Shown in pieces: positions 30,175 through 38,219 of a stretch of DNA of 64,000 bases (positions within the stretch are counted from its first letter, which is position 1; the number at the start of each line of letters is the position of its first letter). The notes under the pieces were generated by a model. It saw nothing but the letters and a program-made list of their open reading frames with translations. It was not told the DNA's origin and ran no database searches. This DNA comes from Nocardiopsis exhalans (GTDB taxonomy: Bacteria; Actinomycetota; Actinomycetes; Streptosporangiales; Streptosporangiaceae). A program made the translations under genes and the position numbers. The stretch is taken from positions 1 through 64,000 of the forward strand of contig NZ_CP099838.1 of NCBI RefSeq assembly GCF_024134545.1, written 5' to 3'.

Positions 30175-31413
30175 CTAGTTCACCTCGAACTTGCAGCGGG
30201 TGAGTACGGTCTCCTTCACCTCGCGGTAGGTCGTGTGCTCCTTGATCGTGGCCTTTCCGGTCACGGTCTGGCCCGTCTCGAACTCGGGTTCCTTGCTGGC
30301 AAACCACTTGAACCGGTTGCCGTCGGTGTCGGCGAACGTGACCAGCCAGCTAAGCCCGCTGTCGTAGTAGTGGTAGGCCTCGCGCTCGATGGTGCGCACG
30401 TTGAGCACGGTAAGGGTGCGCTCCTGGCGCTGCTTGACCTCTCCCACCCACTGGCTGGACTTGGCGGCCTGGCGGTCGCGCTCGGCCTCCTGGGCGCGCT
30501 GGTAGGTGCCAACGGCGCTGACCGCTAGGCCGAGGTTGCGGGGGCTGACGTTGTCGGCGCTCATGACTGCGCGCAGGTTCTGGATGTATTCGCTGTCTCC
30601 CTCGTGGTCCTGGGTCCATGCCTGGGCCTGGCGGGCGGTCTCGTGGTCGGTCTCGGTGGGCCGCAACGCTTCGCGCAGCTCCTGGGCGCTGCGGCTGCGG
30701 CCGTTAAGGGCATCACTCACGAGATCGGCCGTGGGGGTGGCGCGGGGGTCGTCGGTGCTGCGGGGGGTCCATCCCGCTCGGCGGACGGCTGCGGCCGCGA
30801 TGGCCAACACCACGGGCACGGGGTGGGTGTCCTCGCCGTATCCGCCGCTGTGGGTGGCCTCCTCGACGTCGCCGAACAGGCTGCCGCTGGCCTCGATGAC
30901 GGCGGGGCTGACGTTAACGCCGAGGAAGTCGGCCAGGCAGGATGAACCCACCTGCGTGACCTGGCCGCTTTCGGCGTGGGCAAGCACGTAGGTCTTGGTG
31001 CGCTCGCGCCGGATTCGGCAGTAATCGCACTGGGCGGGGTCGTAGGCCTCGGGGTCGAACTCGAACCCGGGTTCGGCGTGGTAGGTGGCCACGCCTTCGG
31101 CGTCCTGGTGGAACCGGGCCAGAACCTGCCACCCTCCGAAACTGGGCACCTGGCCCGTGACGGTGATGGTTTGCACCTGGACGTCGTAGGCCTCGGGGCC
31201 CTCACCGTCGCCGAGGCACACGTGCCGCGTGCGGGTGTGGTGCTCGGGGTCGATGGTCCAGCTGTAGCGGCCGGAGAGTCCGCGGTCCGTGGCGCGCTGG
31301 TTGGCGGCCTCCAGCCGGGCGACGGTCGCCTTCATCTCCTCGCCGGTCAACTCCCATTCGACGCTGGCCGTGTGCACGGTGGCGGTCCTGGTCTGGGTGT
31401 CGGTGCCGTTCAT
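30175..31413 (-). CDS. array gene 7, zinc-finger plus OB-fold-like protein (412 aa)
   Basis: The largest array protein. Middle: CDYC at 129-132 and a later GSSCLADFLG at 156-165 around a strand pair (KTYVLAHAESGQ), a possible zinc-stabilised unit. C-terminal 80 residues (LTVLNVRTIEREAYHYYDSG, LSWLVTFADTDGNRFKWFAS, VTGKATIKEHTTYREVKETV) have the strand order of an OB fold, so single-stranded nucleic acid binding is plausible. The N-terminus is helical plus strands. It could protect or process incoming single-stranded plasmid DNA; this is an inference from fold and place. ATG 31413 with AAGGAG at 8 nt, own cassette R5. Confidence 0.72.
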   Translation of the reverse strand: MNGTDTQTRTATVHTASVEWELTGEEMKATVARLEAANQRATDRGLSGRYSWTIDPEHHTRTRHVCLGDGEGPEAYDVQVQTITVTGQVPSFGGWQVLARFHQDAEGVATYHAEPGFEFDPEAYDPAQCDYCRIRRERTKTYVLAHAESGQVTQVGSSCLADFLGVNVSPAVIEASGSLFGDVEEATHSGGYGEDTHPVPVVLAIAAAAVRRAGWTPRSTDDPRATPTADLVSDALNGRSRSAQELREALRPTETDHETARQAQAWTQDHEGDSEYIQNLRAVMSADNVSPRNLGLAVSAVGTYQRAQEAERDRQAAKSSQWVGEVKQRQERTLTVLNVRTIEREAYHYYDSGLSWLVTFADTDGNRFKWFASKEPEFETGQTVTGKATIKEHTTYREVKETVLTRCKFEVN

Positions 31414-31428
31414 CGGGTGCGCTCCTTG

Positions 31429-31570
31429 GTGTGGGCGGTGCGGGGGGAGGGTGTCGGTCTCCCCTGCCGCGCTTTCAATATGAGTATATCAGTAGTTGGG
31501 GTGTCCTCGAACCACAACCACCACCAAAAACACGAAAACCCGCGCCGGATTCTCTCCGGCGCGGGCTCTC
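31429..31570 (-). repeat. array cassette R5
   Basis: Full cassette, core 31473-31497. In its terminator the wobble pair of other copies is restored to Watson-Crick (CCCGCGCCGGA / TCCGGCGCGGG), consistent with selection for the stem. Confidence 0.9.
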
Positions 31571-31584
31571 TCGGGGCGGGGTGG

Positions 31585-32580
31585 TTACTCCTGCGGCTTG
31601 GCGGTGGCGGCCAGCAGCGGGACGGCCTCCTCGGCGCTCATCCGGCCGGTGACCTTGTCGTAGGGCACCTTGTCGGTGAACTCACCCATGCGCCTGCTCT
31701 TGGCGCGCTCCTTGTTCATGATGGGCTCACCGATTCCGGTGTGGCTGTGGGGGATCGTCACCGACTTGGGGTTGACGCGCAGCACTTCCCACCAGGTGCC
31801 ATGGCAACGGACGTAGTCGCCCTTGGCGAAGTCCTCCTTACGCCAGACCTTGGCGCCGTTGGCCTCGGCCTCGGCGACCGCCTCTCGCCAGTAGGCCAAC
31901 TGCTCGTTGGTCTCGGCGAGATCGGCCGTGAGTCGGTCCCGGTAGTCCTCATTGCTCGTCCGCGCCAAGTTGCGCTCAATGCGGCGCTCCTCGGCCTCCA
32001 GCTTCTCGATTCGGCGCAGGGTCACGCCGAGGTTCTCGCGGCCGGACCGGTAGCCCTGGGCGGCCTGGGCGCGCTCTTTCCAGTAGCGTCCACGCCCGGC
32101 CTCCTGGGCGGACTGGTCGAACTTGCGGCCGATGCCCTCTCGGTAACGACGGTCACGCTTCTCGCTGTGGTGGCCGATCAGGATCGGCTGACCGAACGGG
32201 ATGGCGTCCGCGCGCTTCTTGGCTTCGGCCTCCAAGGCCTGGGCGTGGCCGGTGGCGCGCTCGCCGCGCTCGGCGTAGCGCTCGGCGCGGTCCTCGGCGC
32301 GGTCGTAGCTGGCGGCCTCGTGCTCGGCGAACGATGTCGCGGCCGGGGTGGTGTTGTCGATGGTGACGCTGACCTCGTGTCCGGCCGCGCGCAGCTTGTC
32401 GGCGGCGGGGTTGATGACCCACGTCTTGGCGGCCTTGCGGCGCGAGTGGGGCACGTACCAGGCGCCGAGGTTGCGGGAGAAGCGGAATCCTTCCGCCTTC
32501 AGGATGGGGCCGGTTCCGTCGCCCTTGGCGGTGCCCTCGACCAGGGTTCCCTGTTCGCGGTCGTGGTTGATCTCGATCAC
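31585..32580 (-). CDS. array gene 8, DUF3560-domain protein (331 aa)
   Basis: Residues about 85-160 match DUF3560: RAEDRAERYAERGERATGHA, then PFGQPILIGHHSEKRDRRYR with the conserved GHHSEKR. DUF3560 proteins are common on conjugative plasmids and phages and their biochemical role is not established. N-terminal 60 residues form strands ending WYVPHSRR; a long helical region follows (GVTLRRIEKLEAEERRIERN), then a strand-rich end with WRKEDFAKGDYVRCHGTWWE resembling a small beta-barrel. GTG 32580 with AAGGAAG is the start; the longer frame to 32649 just reads through the leader. Confidence 0.82.
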   Translation of the reverse strand: MIEINHDREQGTLVEGTAKGDGTGPILKAEGFRFSRNLGAWYVPHSRRKAAKTWVINPAADKLRAAGHEVSVTIDNTTPAATSFAEHEAASYDRAEDRAERYAERGERATGHAQALEAEAKKRADAIPFGQPILIGHHSEKRDRRYREGIGRKFDQSAQEAGRGRYWKERAQAAQGYRSGRENLGVTLRRIEKLEAEERRIERNLARTSNEDYRDRLTADLAETNEQLAYWREAVAEAEANGAKVWRKEDFAKGDYVRCHGTWWEVLRVNPKSVTIPHSHTGIGEPIMNKERAKSRRMGEFTDKVPYDKVTGRMSAEEAVPLLAATAKPQE

Positions 32581-32599
32581 GGGTGTGGCTTCTTCCTTC

Positions 32600-32736
32600 G
32601 TGTGGGCGGTGCGGGGGGAGGGTGTCGGTCTCCCCTGCCGCGTTTTCATTATGAGTATATCAGTAGTTGCGGCGTGCTCTGACCATATCCACCAGGGAAA
32701 ATGTGCAGAGGGTGCGGCGAGAAAACTCGCCGCACC
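32600..32736 (-). repeat. array cassette R6 (divergent terminator part)
   Basis: Promoter core (32644-32669) and leader are conserved, but the palindrome is lost and the terminator has been replaced by a different hairpin, GGTGCGGCGAG-AAAA-CTCGCCGCACC (32711-32736). Function kept, sequence changed. Confidence 0.85.
32711..32736. terminator. terminator of array gene 9
   Basis: Perfect 11-bp stem GGTGCGGCGAG / CTCGCCGCACC with AAAA loop. Confidence 0.85.
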
Positions 32737-32751
32737 TCCTGAGTAGTCGGG

Positions 32752-32973
32752 CTAGTCCTGGGCGCGCTCGACCTGCCGATCGGCGCGCACGGTCCACTCA
32801 CTCCTGCCCCGGCCGGGGATGATCAGGGGGAGGCGCACCAACGCGGGGTGCTCGGGCGCGGGCTCGGGGTCGCGCAGCACGCGGGCCGGTCCCCACGTGG
32901 TGTGTACGGTGTCGTCGGCGCGCAGTTCGCTAGCGTCAACGGTCTGCGGCGGGGTGTTGCCGGTGGTGGTCAT
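32752..32973 (-). CDS. array gene 9, small protein (73 aa)
   Basis: Unknown. Thr-rich start, then ELRADDTVHTTWGPARVLRD and strands (HPALVRLPLIIPGRGRSEWT) suggest a small beta-barrel, perhaps SH3-like. ATG 32973 with AAGGAG at 10 nt behind a leader-only copy; probably co-transcribed with gene 10. Confidence 0.68.
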   Translation of the reverse strand: MTTTGNTPPQTVDASELRADDTVHTTWGPARVLRDPEPAPEHPALVRLPLIIPGRGRSEWTVRADRQVERAQD

Positions 32974-32990
32974 GGTGGGTTGTCTCCTTC

Positions 32991-33023
32991 GCGTTGGGCG
33001 GTGGGGAGGGTGTCGGTCTCCCC
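32991..33023 (-). repeat. leader-only copy L3
   Basis: Shortened leader hairpin before the gene at 32973, no promoter core. Confidence 0.8.
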
Positions 33024-33067
33024 GTGGGGCTGGGGCCGCGCCGGGCTTGTCGGCGCGGGGCTGGGGC

Positions 33068-33094
33068 GGGGCGCCCCCGCTGCGGGGGCGCCCC
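33068..33094. terminator. hairpin after array gene 10
   Basis: GGGGCGCCCCCG-CTG-CGGGGGCGCCCC, perfect 12-bp stem, 11 nt past the stop at 33105. Confidence 0.85.
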
Positions 33095-33104
33095 GGGGGC
33101 GGGT

Positions 33105-33605
33105 TCAGTCCTGGTCGTTGATGCGCTCTAGCTCCTGGTCAGCGTGGGCCTGCAAGGCCTTCCGCACGGCCTTGGGGGCGTGGTAGGCGGTTGCCATCCG
33201 GTCGAGGTGGATGCCGAGGTGGGCGACAAAGCCTGCGTACGCCGGGAACTCAAGTTCGCGGGCCGCGCGCTCGATCATCGCCGTGACGTGGGCCCTGTCG
33301 GCCTCCAGTGCTCCGGGCTGGGTGTGGTCCAGGGACCACACCTCGGGCTTGGGGGCCCTGAGGATGTCGGCGAGGATCTGGCGCTGCTGGGCGTCGGCCT
33401 GCTGGTCGATCGCCGCGCGCAGGGTGTCCAGGCGGGCGCGCTGGGCCGGGTCGGCCTGGCGTTCGCAGGCGCGGATCTCGGCGCGGGCCTGGTCGCGGTC
33501 GGTGACCTGGCTGCCGCTGGCGAACGCGTAGAGCGCGCTGGTCTGGCCGTTGTGGAAGTCGGCGGCGATCTCGCGGGCCTGGTCCATCTGCTGTGCGTTG
33601 GGCAC
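33105..33605 (-). CDS. array gene 10, helical protein (166 aa)
   Basis: Unrecognised. Helical, Ala/Gln/Arg-rich (QMDQAREIAADFHNGQTSAL, RARLDTLRAAIDQQADAQQR, RAHVTAMIERAARELEFPAY, VRKALQAHADQELERINDQD) with a Tyr/Phe-rich patch (YAGFVAHLG). No membrane or metal motif. ATG 33605, own full cassette R7 upstream. Confidence 0.7.
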   Translation of the reverse strand: MPNAQQMDQAREIAADFHNGQTSALYAFASGSQVTDRDQARAEIRACERQADPAQRARLDTLRAAIDQQADAQQRQILADILRAPKPEVWSLDHTQPGALEADRAHVTAMIERAARELEFPAYAGFVAHLGIHLDRMATAYHAPKAVRKALQAHADQELERINDQD

Positions 33606-33619
33606 GGGTGTTCTCCCTG

Positions 33620-33763
33620 GTGTGGGCGGTGCGGGGGGAGGGTGTCGGTCTCCCCTGCCGCGCTTTCAATATGAGTATATCAGTAGTTGGGGTGTGGTTG
33701 AACCACAACCACCAGCGAAAACACGAAAACCCGCGCCGGATTCTCTCCGGCACGGGCTCGCGG
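33620..33763 (-). repeat. array cassette R7
   Basis: Full cassette, core 33664-33689. The palindrome is GTGGTTCAACCAC, changed in the centre but still palindromic. Confidence 0.9.
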
Positions 33764-33773
33764 GGGGCGGGGG

Positions 33774-34181
33774 TTAGGGCCGCGGCACGGCGCGCAGGTG
33801 CCCCCCGGGGCGGCGCAGGCGCGAACGGAGCGCCTCACACGCTTCCTCGGTGGCGGTCTCGGGCGCTTGCTGGTGGTGTCCGCTCTCGTGGGCGGGCTCG
33901 CGCAGGGTGGCGCTCTCGTAGGCCTGGGTGAATCGCGCCTGTGCCTGGTCGGGGTCGATTCCGTCCAACTCCACCACGGGGTCGCCGTTGAGCTCCCCAT
34001 CGGGCTGCACGAGCATGACAAGGGTCTCGCCCTCGGGCGCGGCCTCGTGGCGCGCGGTGGAGACAACCCAGGTGCGGCCGTCGTCGGTGCGCAGCACGCG
34101 CCGTTGCGCGCCGTTGGTGACGGTGGCCTCTCCGAGAACGGCAACGCGGGCGATGCGGGGGTCGGTGTCCTGGTGGTGCAT
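33774..34181 (-). CDS. array gene 11, hypothetical protein (135 aa)
   Basis: Unknown. N-terminal half is strand-rich (RIARVAVLGEATVTNGAQRR, VLRTDDGRTWVVSTA, GETLVMLVQPDGELNGDPVV) and the C-terminal half acidic then basic (EEACEALRSRLRRPGGHLRA). ATG 34181 has AAGGAAA upstream; the frame continues to 34256 through the leader and is trimmed. Leader-only copy L4 precedes it, so it is co-transcribed with genes 12 and 13 from cassette R8. Confidence 0.66.
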   Translation of the reverse strand: MHHQDTDPRIARVAVLGEATVTNGAQRRVLRTDDGRTWVVSTARHEAAPEGETLVMLVQPDGELNGDPVVELDGIDPDQAQARFTQAYESATLREPAHESGHHQQAPETATEEACEALRSRLRRPGGHLRAVPRP

Positions 34182-34197
34182 GGCGGTTTCCTTCTTC

Positions 34198-34236
34198 GTG
34201 TGGGCGGCGCGGGGGAGGGTGTCGGTCTCTCCCCGC
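34198..34236 (-). repeat. leader-only copy L4
   Basis: Leader with one extra AG in the 5' arm (GGGGAGAGACCGACACCCTC), loop sequence conserved. Confidence 0.8.
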
Positions 34237-34248
34237 TCGGATGGGCGG

Positions 34249-34680
34249 TCAGGCATCGTCGGCGCAGTAGCGCTCCTCGGTGCGCAGCTCCTCTACGCGC
34301 ACCCACGGCATGATGCGCTCGGCGTTCGTCTCGTCTTCGGTCTCCACCAGCAAGTCCAGGGCTCCCACGCCAAAGCGCAGGGCCTGTTCCAGATCTTCGG
34401 TGTTCATGCCGATGCTGTAGCTGACCACGCGCAGGCGCACGGTAGCGCCGACGATGTGGGCGGCCTCGGTCTGCTCGGCCTCTTCGGTGACGTGGCGTTC
34501 GGCCTGGTTCAGCATGGATCCGGCGTCGTGCCCGTCCTCGGCTGCGGTGTGCAGTACGTCGGTGATCAATCCGGTCATGGCCTCGTGCCCGCTGACGCCT
34601 TCGGACTCGGCGTAGGCCTTGAGTGCGGCGCGCGCGGAGGTGATGCGCGCGGTGCGGGTCTGGGCTGGGAACTCGATCAT
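34249..34680 (-). CDS. array gene 12, hypothetical protein (143 aa)
   Basis: Unknown. Mixed alpha/beta: a long helix (SARAALKAYAESEGVSGHEA), an acidic segment (HVTEEAEQTEAAHIVGATVR), strands (LRVVSYSIGMNTEDL) and a helical C-terminus. No family. ATG 34680 behind leader-only copy L5; the longer frame to 34914 is not supported. Confidence 0.67.
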   Translation of the reverse strand: MIEFPAQTRTARITSARAALKAYAESEGVSGHEAMTGLITDVLHTAAEDGHDAGSMLNQAERHVTEEAEQTEAAHIVGATVRLRVVSYSIGMNTEDLEQALRFGVGALDLLVETEDETNAERIMPWVRVEELRTEERYCADDA

Positions 34681-34696
34681 GGTGTCTTCCTTCTTC

Positions 34697-34729
34697 GTGT
34701 GGGCGGTGGGGGAGGGTGTCGGTCTCCCC
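34697..34729 (-). repeat. leader-only copy L5
   Basis: Leader hairpin before the gene at 34680, promoter part absent. Confidence 0.82.
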
Positions 34730-34738
34730 TGGCGGGGC

Positions 34739-34764
34739 GGGGCCGCCCTGGGTGGGGCGGCCCC
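34739..34764. terminator. hairpin after array gene 13
   Basis: GGGGCCGCCC-TGGGT-GGGCGGCCCC, perfect 10-bp stem (34739-34748 and 34755-34764), just past the stop at 34775. Confidence 0.78.
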
Positions 34765-34774
34765 GTGGGGCGGT

Positions 34775-34984
34775 TCAGCCCTGCATGGTCTCCCAACGGG
34801 AGTGCAACCGGTCCAGGCGCTCGGCCAGGGACTGCACCGGCGCGCCCTGGGCCTTGAGGATGAACGTGCCGTGTGTGGCCTGGTCAAGGCGGGTGTTCGC
34901 CGTCTGGGCGTCACCGTCGACCAGGGCCAGGGCGGCCGCGCTCAGGTGGGTGACAACCGCGTGGTGCAGGACCTCGGTGCTCAT
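34775..34984 (-). CDS. array gene 13, small helical protein (69 aa)
   Basis: Unknown. Predicted helical bundle (VLHHAVVTHLSAAALALVDG, AQTANTRLDQATHG, VQSLAERLDRLHSRWETMQG). ATG 34984 behind the leader of cassette R8. Confidence 0.67.
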   Translation of the reverse strand: MSTEVLHHAVVTHLSAAALALVDGDAQTANTRLDQATHGTFILKAQGAPVQSLAERLDRLHSRWETMQG

Positions 34985-34998
34985 CGGGTTTGCCTTTC

Positions 34999-35140
34999 GT
35001 GTGGGCGGTGCGGGGGGAGGGTGTCGGTCTCCCCTGCCGCGCTTTCAATATGAGTATATCAGTAGTTGGGGTGTGATTGAGCCACAACCACCAGCAAAAA
35101 CGCGAAAACCCGCGCCGGATTCTCTCCGGCACGGGCTCGC
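34999..35140 (-). repeat. array cassette R8
   Basis: Full cassette, core 35043-35068. The palindrome is GTGGCTCAATCAC, partly degenerate. Confidence 0.9.
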
Positions 35141-35155
35141 ATGGGCGGGGTTGGG

Positions 35156-35638
35156 TCAGCTTCGGCCGCGGTCCTGCTCGGCCTGGGCCTGTCGCACAAG
35201 GTGGACGAACCCGGCCAGGATCTCGGCGACGGCTTCGCTGGTGCGGCGGATGGGCGGCTCTCCCGGGATGCTCACCTCGGGGGCCCATCCGAGCAACACC
35301 TCGGCCTCATACAGGCCGCTGGTGGACAGGGCCGGGGCGGCGGCGTAGTGCTCGGCGCGGTGGGGGCCGTAGGCGTCGGCGCTCTGGGCCTGGTCGCTGC
35401 GGACGATGCCGGGCACCAGCACCAGGGCGGCGGCCACGTCCTGGCCCTGGTGGTCCAACAGCACCAGGACATGGCCGATGGCCGCGGTGACCTCCTCGGG
35501 GGTGGGCAACCATCCGCTGTTGACGCACGGGGTCAGATCCCGGGTCAGCACGCGCGCGGCGCTGATCCGGCGGGTGATGGAGTCTTGGCGGGGGAGTGGG
35601 GTCCAACCCTGGTGCGGGTCGATGGCCTGGTGCGTCAT
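35156..35638 (-). CDS. array gene 14, hypothetical protein (160 aa)
   Basis: Unknown. Helices (ITRRISAARVLTRDLTPCVN, EEVTAAIGHVLVLLDHQGQD), a Val/Ile-rich core (VAAALVLVPGIVRS), and a C-terminal helix (EAVAEILAGFVHLVRQAQAE). ATG 35638 behind leader-only copy L6, ends just before the terminator of R8. Confidence 0.68.
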   Translation of the reverse strand: MTHQAIDPHQGWTPLPRQDSITRRISAARVLTRDLTPCVNSGWLPTPEEVTAAIGHVLVLLDHQGQDVAAALVLVPGIVRSDQAQSADAYGPHRAEHYAAAPALSTSGLYEAEVLLGWAPEVSIPGEPPIRRTSEAVAEILAGFVHLVRQAQAEQDRGRS

Positions 35639-35650
35639 GTTCGTCCTCTC

Positions 35651-35684
35651 GCGTGGGCGGTGGGGGAGGGTGTCGGTCTCCCCC
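35651..35684 (-). repeat. leader-only copy L6
   Basis: Shortened leader hairpin before the gene at 35638. Confidence 0.8.
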
Positions 35685-35694
35685 TGGGGGTGGG

Positions 35695-35720
35695 CCGCGC
35701 CGGCCGGTCGGCCGGCGCGG
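35695..35720. terminator. hairpin after array gene 15
   Basis: CCGCGCCGGCCG-GT-CGGCCGGCGCGG, perfect 12-bp stem, 11 nt past the stop at 35732. Confidence 0.82.
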
Positions 35721-35731
35721 GGTTTGGGTGG

Positions 35732-36037
35732 TCAGTAGGGCAACTCGTTGAGGTGTTCGCTCAGACCTCGGCGCCGCTGCTCCTCCTCGGGGGTCGGGGC
35801 GGGCGGGGCGTCCTCGTTGTCCGCTGGGCTGTTGGTCGCGGTGCGCAGTAGCTCGGTGAGGCGCTCGGCGTCTCCTCGCCTGACGTAGGGGAAGCACAGG
35901 TCGGGGCCGTCTTCGATGTGGACGTGGATGCTTCCCCCGGTCTCGTCGGGGTCGTGCTCGTCGGGCTGCGCCTCCAGGAACGCGCCGAGTGCATCGATGA
36001 GCTGGGCGAACACCTGGCGCTCTGAGTCGTAGGACAT
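35732..36037 (-). CDS. array gene 15, acidic protein (101 aa), no common leader
   Basis: Unknown acidic protein: helix (RQVFAQLIDALGAFLEAQPD), strand (GGSIHVHIEDGPDLCFPYVR), then helix (DAERLTELLRTATNSPADNE) and a charged tail. This is the one array gene inside the block without the common leader hairpin, although a remnant TTTCGTGTCGGGC survives just upstream. ATG 36037. Probably co-transcribed from cassette R9 through gene 16. Confidence 0.66.
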   Translation of the reverse strand: MSYDSERQVFAQLIDALGAFLEAQPDEHDPDETGGSIHVHIEDGPDLCFPYVRRGDAERLTELLRTATNSPADNEDAPPAPTPEEEQRRRGLSEHLNELPY

Positions 36038-36073
36038 GACGGGTCTGCTTTCGTGTCGGGCTGGTCTGGGATG

Positions 36074-36101
36074 GGGGTGCGGCCCCTGCGGGCCGCACCC
36101 C
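36074..36101. terminator. hairpin after array gene 16
   Basis: GGGGTGCGGCCC-CTGC-GGGCCGCACCCC, perfect 12-bp stem, 12 nt past the stop at 36113. Confidence 0.83.
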
Positions 36102-36112
36102 GTGCGCGCCGG

Positions 36113-36595
36113 TCAGAACGCGAACGGCTCGTGAGCGTCGTAGACCTCCCACTCGGTCCCGTGGGCGGCGTACTCGGCGTGCATCAGGCACACCAGGACG
36201 TTCAGGCACAGCAGACGCGCCTGCTCGTGGTCGCGCGGGGCGGGGACGTCGCCCCGGTGGGCCAGGAAGGTGACCATCTGCGGGAAGTCCTCGCTCGGCC
36301 GGTGGTACTTCAGTCCCTCCGGCTCGACCTCCTGGCCGTCGGCGTCGTTGCGCTCGTCCTCAACGACGCCGCGCACCTCCTCTACCAGGACGGCGGGGTC
36401 CTCGCCGAGCCAGACGCTGGCGCGCGCGTAGACGGCGACCGCGACGCTCTCCAGGTAGGACATCTCGCACGGGTCGGTGACCGGGTCGGACAGGTCCTGT
36501 TGGAGCGCGACCACCAGGTGGCGGGCGGTGGCCACGCGGGTCTTGAGGGCGGCCAGCGCCTGGAGCTTTTCGCCGAAGGTGGGTTCGTGGGTCAT
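36113..36595 (-). CDS. array gene 16, hypothetical protein (160 aa)
   Basis: Unknown, mainly helical and acidic: LQALAALKTRVATARHLVVA, SYLESVAVAVYARASVWLGE, PQMVTFLAHRGDVPAPRDHE, LLCLNVLVCLMHAEYAAHGT. The central hydrophobic helices are amphipathic rather than membrane-spanning. ATG 36595 with GAAAGAGAG behind cassette R9. Confidence 0.7.
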   Translation of the reverse strand: MTHEPTFGEKLQALAALKTRVATARHLVVALQQDLSDPVTDPCEMSYLESVAVAVYARASVWLGEDPAVLVEEVRGVVEDERNDADGQEVEPEGLKYHRPSEDFPQMVTFLAHRGDVPAPRDHEQARLLCLNVLVCLMHAEYAAHGTEWEVYDAHEPFAF

Positions 36596-36613
36596 GTTCT
36601 GGTGCTCTCTTTC

Positions 36614-36754
36614 GTGTGGGCGGTGCGGGGGAGGGTGTCGGTCTCCCCTGCCGCGTTTTCAATATGAGTATATCAGTAGTTGGGGTGTGGTTGAACCACA
36701 ACCACCAGCAAAAACACGAAAACCCGCGCCGGATTCTCTCCGGCACGGGCTTGC
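36614..36754 (-). repeat. array cassette R9
   Basis: Full cassette, core 36657-36681, palindrome GTGGTTCAACCAC. Confidence 0.9.
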
Positions 36755-36771
36755 AGGGGTCGGGGAACGGG

Positions 36772-37401
36772 TCAGCCTCGGCGGCCGCGCCGGTGTTCAG
36801 CTCGGCGCTCGATCGCCTCGGGCATGTCGGCGTCGTGGGCCAACGACCGAGCCCCGCCCTCGTCGTCCAGGTGGATGACCACCTGAGCGATGAGTTCGCG
36901 CGCCGCGTCCTCGTAGCCGCCCGACTCCAAGACGTCCGCGCCCCCGTTGATCTGCTTCACCGCCTCGTTGAGCAGACGGCTGCGCACGGACCGGTCCAGC
37001 CGCGTTTCCAGCCGGTACCACGGGTCGCGCTCGCTCGTGGGGTACTTGATCGCGTTGTCGACGCACAGCAGGCCAAACGCCAGGGTCACCAGGTGACCCC
37101 GGAGGTAGTGGGCCTTCATACGCTGCTCTTCGTTGATCAGGTCCGCGCGCAGGCGGTCAGCCTGGCCGAGCTTTCCCGGGGTCTCCAGGTCGGCCAGGAT
37201 GTACAGGCACTGGGCTTCCCTCCACCCCCGTTCGGTGAGCCATTCGACCTTTCGCTCTCCAGCGCCTTCAACCATGCGGTAACTGAAGGTGAGTCCCTGC
37301 TCTTCCATCCCGGGGACGGGCTGGGGGACCTCGCCGAGCGGGTGGTCAGCCGCCGCGATCAGGGCGGTGACCTGCTCGGGGTTGTGGGCGGGGTGCTGCA
37401 T
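36772..37401 (-). CDS. array gene 17, hypothetical protein (209 aa)
   Basis: Unknown. Begins MQHPAHNPEQVTALIAAADH; the middle is a helical protein (WREAQCLYILADLETPGKLG, RMKAHYLRGHLVTLAFGLLC) with a conserved-looking PWYRLETRLDRSVRSRLLNE and a short tail with VVIHLDDEGGARSLAHD. No motif named. ATG 37401 behind leader-only copy L7; the longer frame to 37521 is trimmed. Confidence 0.68.
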   Translation of the reverse strand: MQHPAHNPEQVTALIAAADHPLGEVPQPVPGMEEQGLTFSYRMVEGAGERKVEWLTERGWREAQCLYILADLETPGKLGQADRLRADLINEEQRMKAHYLRGHLVTLAFGLLCVDNAIKYPTSERDPWYRLETRLDRSVRSRLLNEAVKQINGGADVLESGGYEDAARELIAQVVIHLDDEGGARSLAHDADMPEAIERRAEHRRGRRG

Positions 37402-37417
37402 CGGGGTGTTCCTCTCG

Positions 37418-37450
37418 TATGGGCGGCGGGGGAGGGTGTCGGTCTCCCCC
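37418..37450 (-). repeat. leader-only copy L7
   Basis: Leader hairpin before the gene at 37401, no promoter core. Confidence 0.82.
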
Positions 37451-37460
37451 TCAGGGGCTG

Positions 37461-37491
37461 GAGCCCGCGCCGAGGCCTTCGGCGCGGGCTC
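37461..37491. terminator. hairpin after array gene 18
   Basis: GAGCCCGCGCCGA-GGCCT-TCGGCGCGGGCTC, perfect 13-bp stem, 9 nt past the stop at 37500. Confidence 0.85.
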
Positions 37492-37499
37492 GGCAGGAT

Positions 37500-37946
37500 C
37501 TAGGGGATCAGGGTGAACCACTGGCCGAGACCTCCGGTGGAGGCCTCGCCTTCGACCTCGATGACCGGGTTGAACGAGGATTCGTCGTCGTATCCGATGT
37601 GCAACCGCACGGTGTGGTCGTAGTTGTCGGACTCCTCGACGTGAATGCTCACGTGCACGCCGTAGCCCTGGAGTGCGCCGCGCAGGCCCTGGCCGTGCTC
37701 GTCACCCTGGTAGTGGCGCAGGGTCAGCTCCTGGGCCTGGGCCTGGCTCATGCGGTTCTGGCGCTCCTTGAGCTTCTCCAGGCGGTCGATGAGGATCCGG
37801 TTCGCGGCCACGCCGTGGCGCTGGTAGATCTCATACCCCTCGGTCAGGGAGGTTTTGGCTCGGGAGGTTCGGCCCTCGCCGAGGTCCTGCTCGATGGTGA
37901 AGATCAGCCACGCGAGTCGTTCGTGGTCGTGCTGGTACGGGGACAT
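37500..37946 (-). CDS. array gene 18, hypothetical protein (148 aa)
   Basis: Unknown. A helical N-terminus (YQHDHERLAWLIFTIEQDLG, ILIDRLEKLKERQNRMSQAQ) and a strand-rich C-terminus (GVHVSIHVEESDNYDHTVRL, HIGYDDESSFNPVIEVEGEA). ATG 37946 behind cassette R10. Confidence 0.7.
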   Translation of the reverse strand: MSPYQHDHERLAWLIFTIEQDLGEGRTSRAKTSLTEGYEIYQRHGVAANRILIDRLEKLKERQNRMSQAQAQELTLRHYQGDEHGQGLRGALQGYGVHVSIHVEESDNYDHTVRLHIGYDDESSFNPVIEVEGEASTGGLGQWFTLIP

Positions 37947-37962
37947 GCCTGCCTCGTTTCGC

Positions 37963-38095
37963 GGTGGGCGGTGCGGGGGGAGGGTGTCGGTCTCCCCTGC
38001 CGCTCTTTCAATATGAGTATATCAGTAGTTGGGGCGTGGTTGAACCACACCCACCAGCGAAAACAAAAGAATCCATGCCGGATTCTCTTCGGCCT
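37963..38095 (-). repeat. array cassette R10 (decaying terminator)
   Basis: Promoter core 38006-38030 and leader intact; the terminator stem is degraded (ATCCATGCCGGATTCTCTTC on the + strand). Toward this end of the array the cassettes become less conserved. Confidence 0.88.
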
Positions 38096-38219
38096 TCGTT
38101 GTCCCCTCCGGCTGGTCACCGTCGTCTCGCGGCACCGGGCCGGCGCCGAGCTGGCTCCTGGGCGCCACGCACATGGACATGCGCCTCCACGGCTTCGACC
38201 GGTCGCGCGCATGCGGGCC

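Noticed and set aside
27287..38100. Recurring short rightward frames with the peptide GGAGGGCRSPLPRFQYEYIS
   Set aside because: They arise because the cassette repeats read through on the opposite strand; the repetition is at the DNA level.
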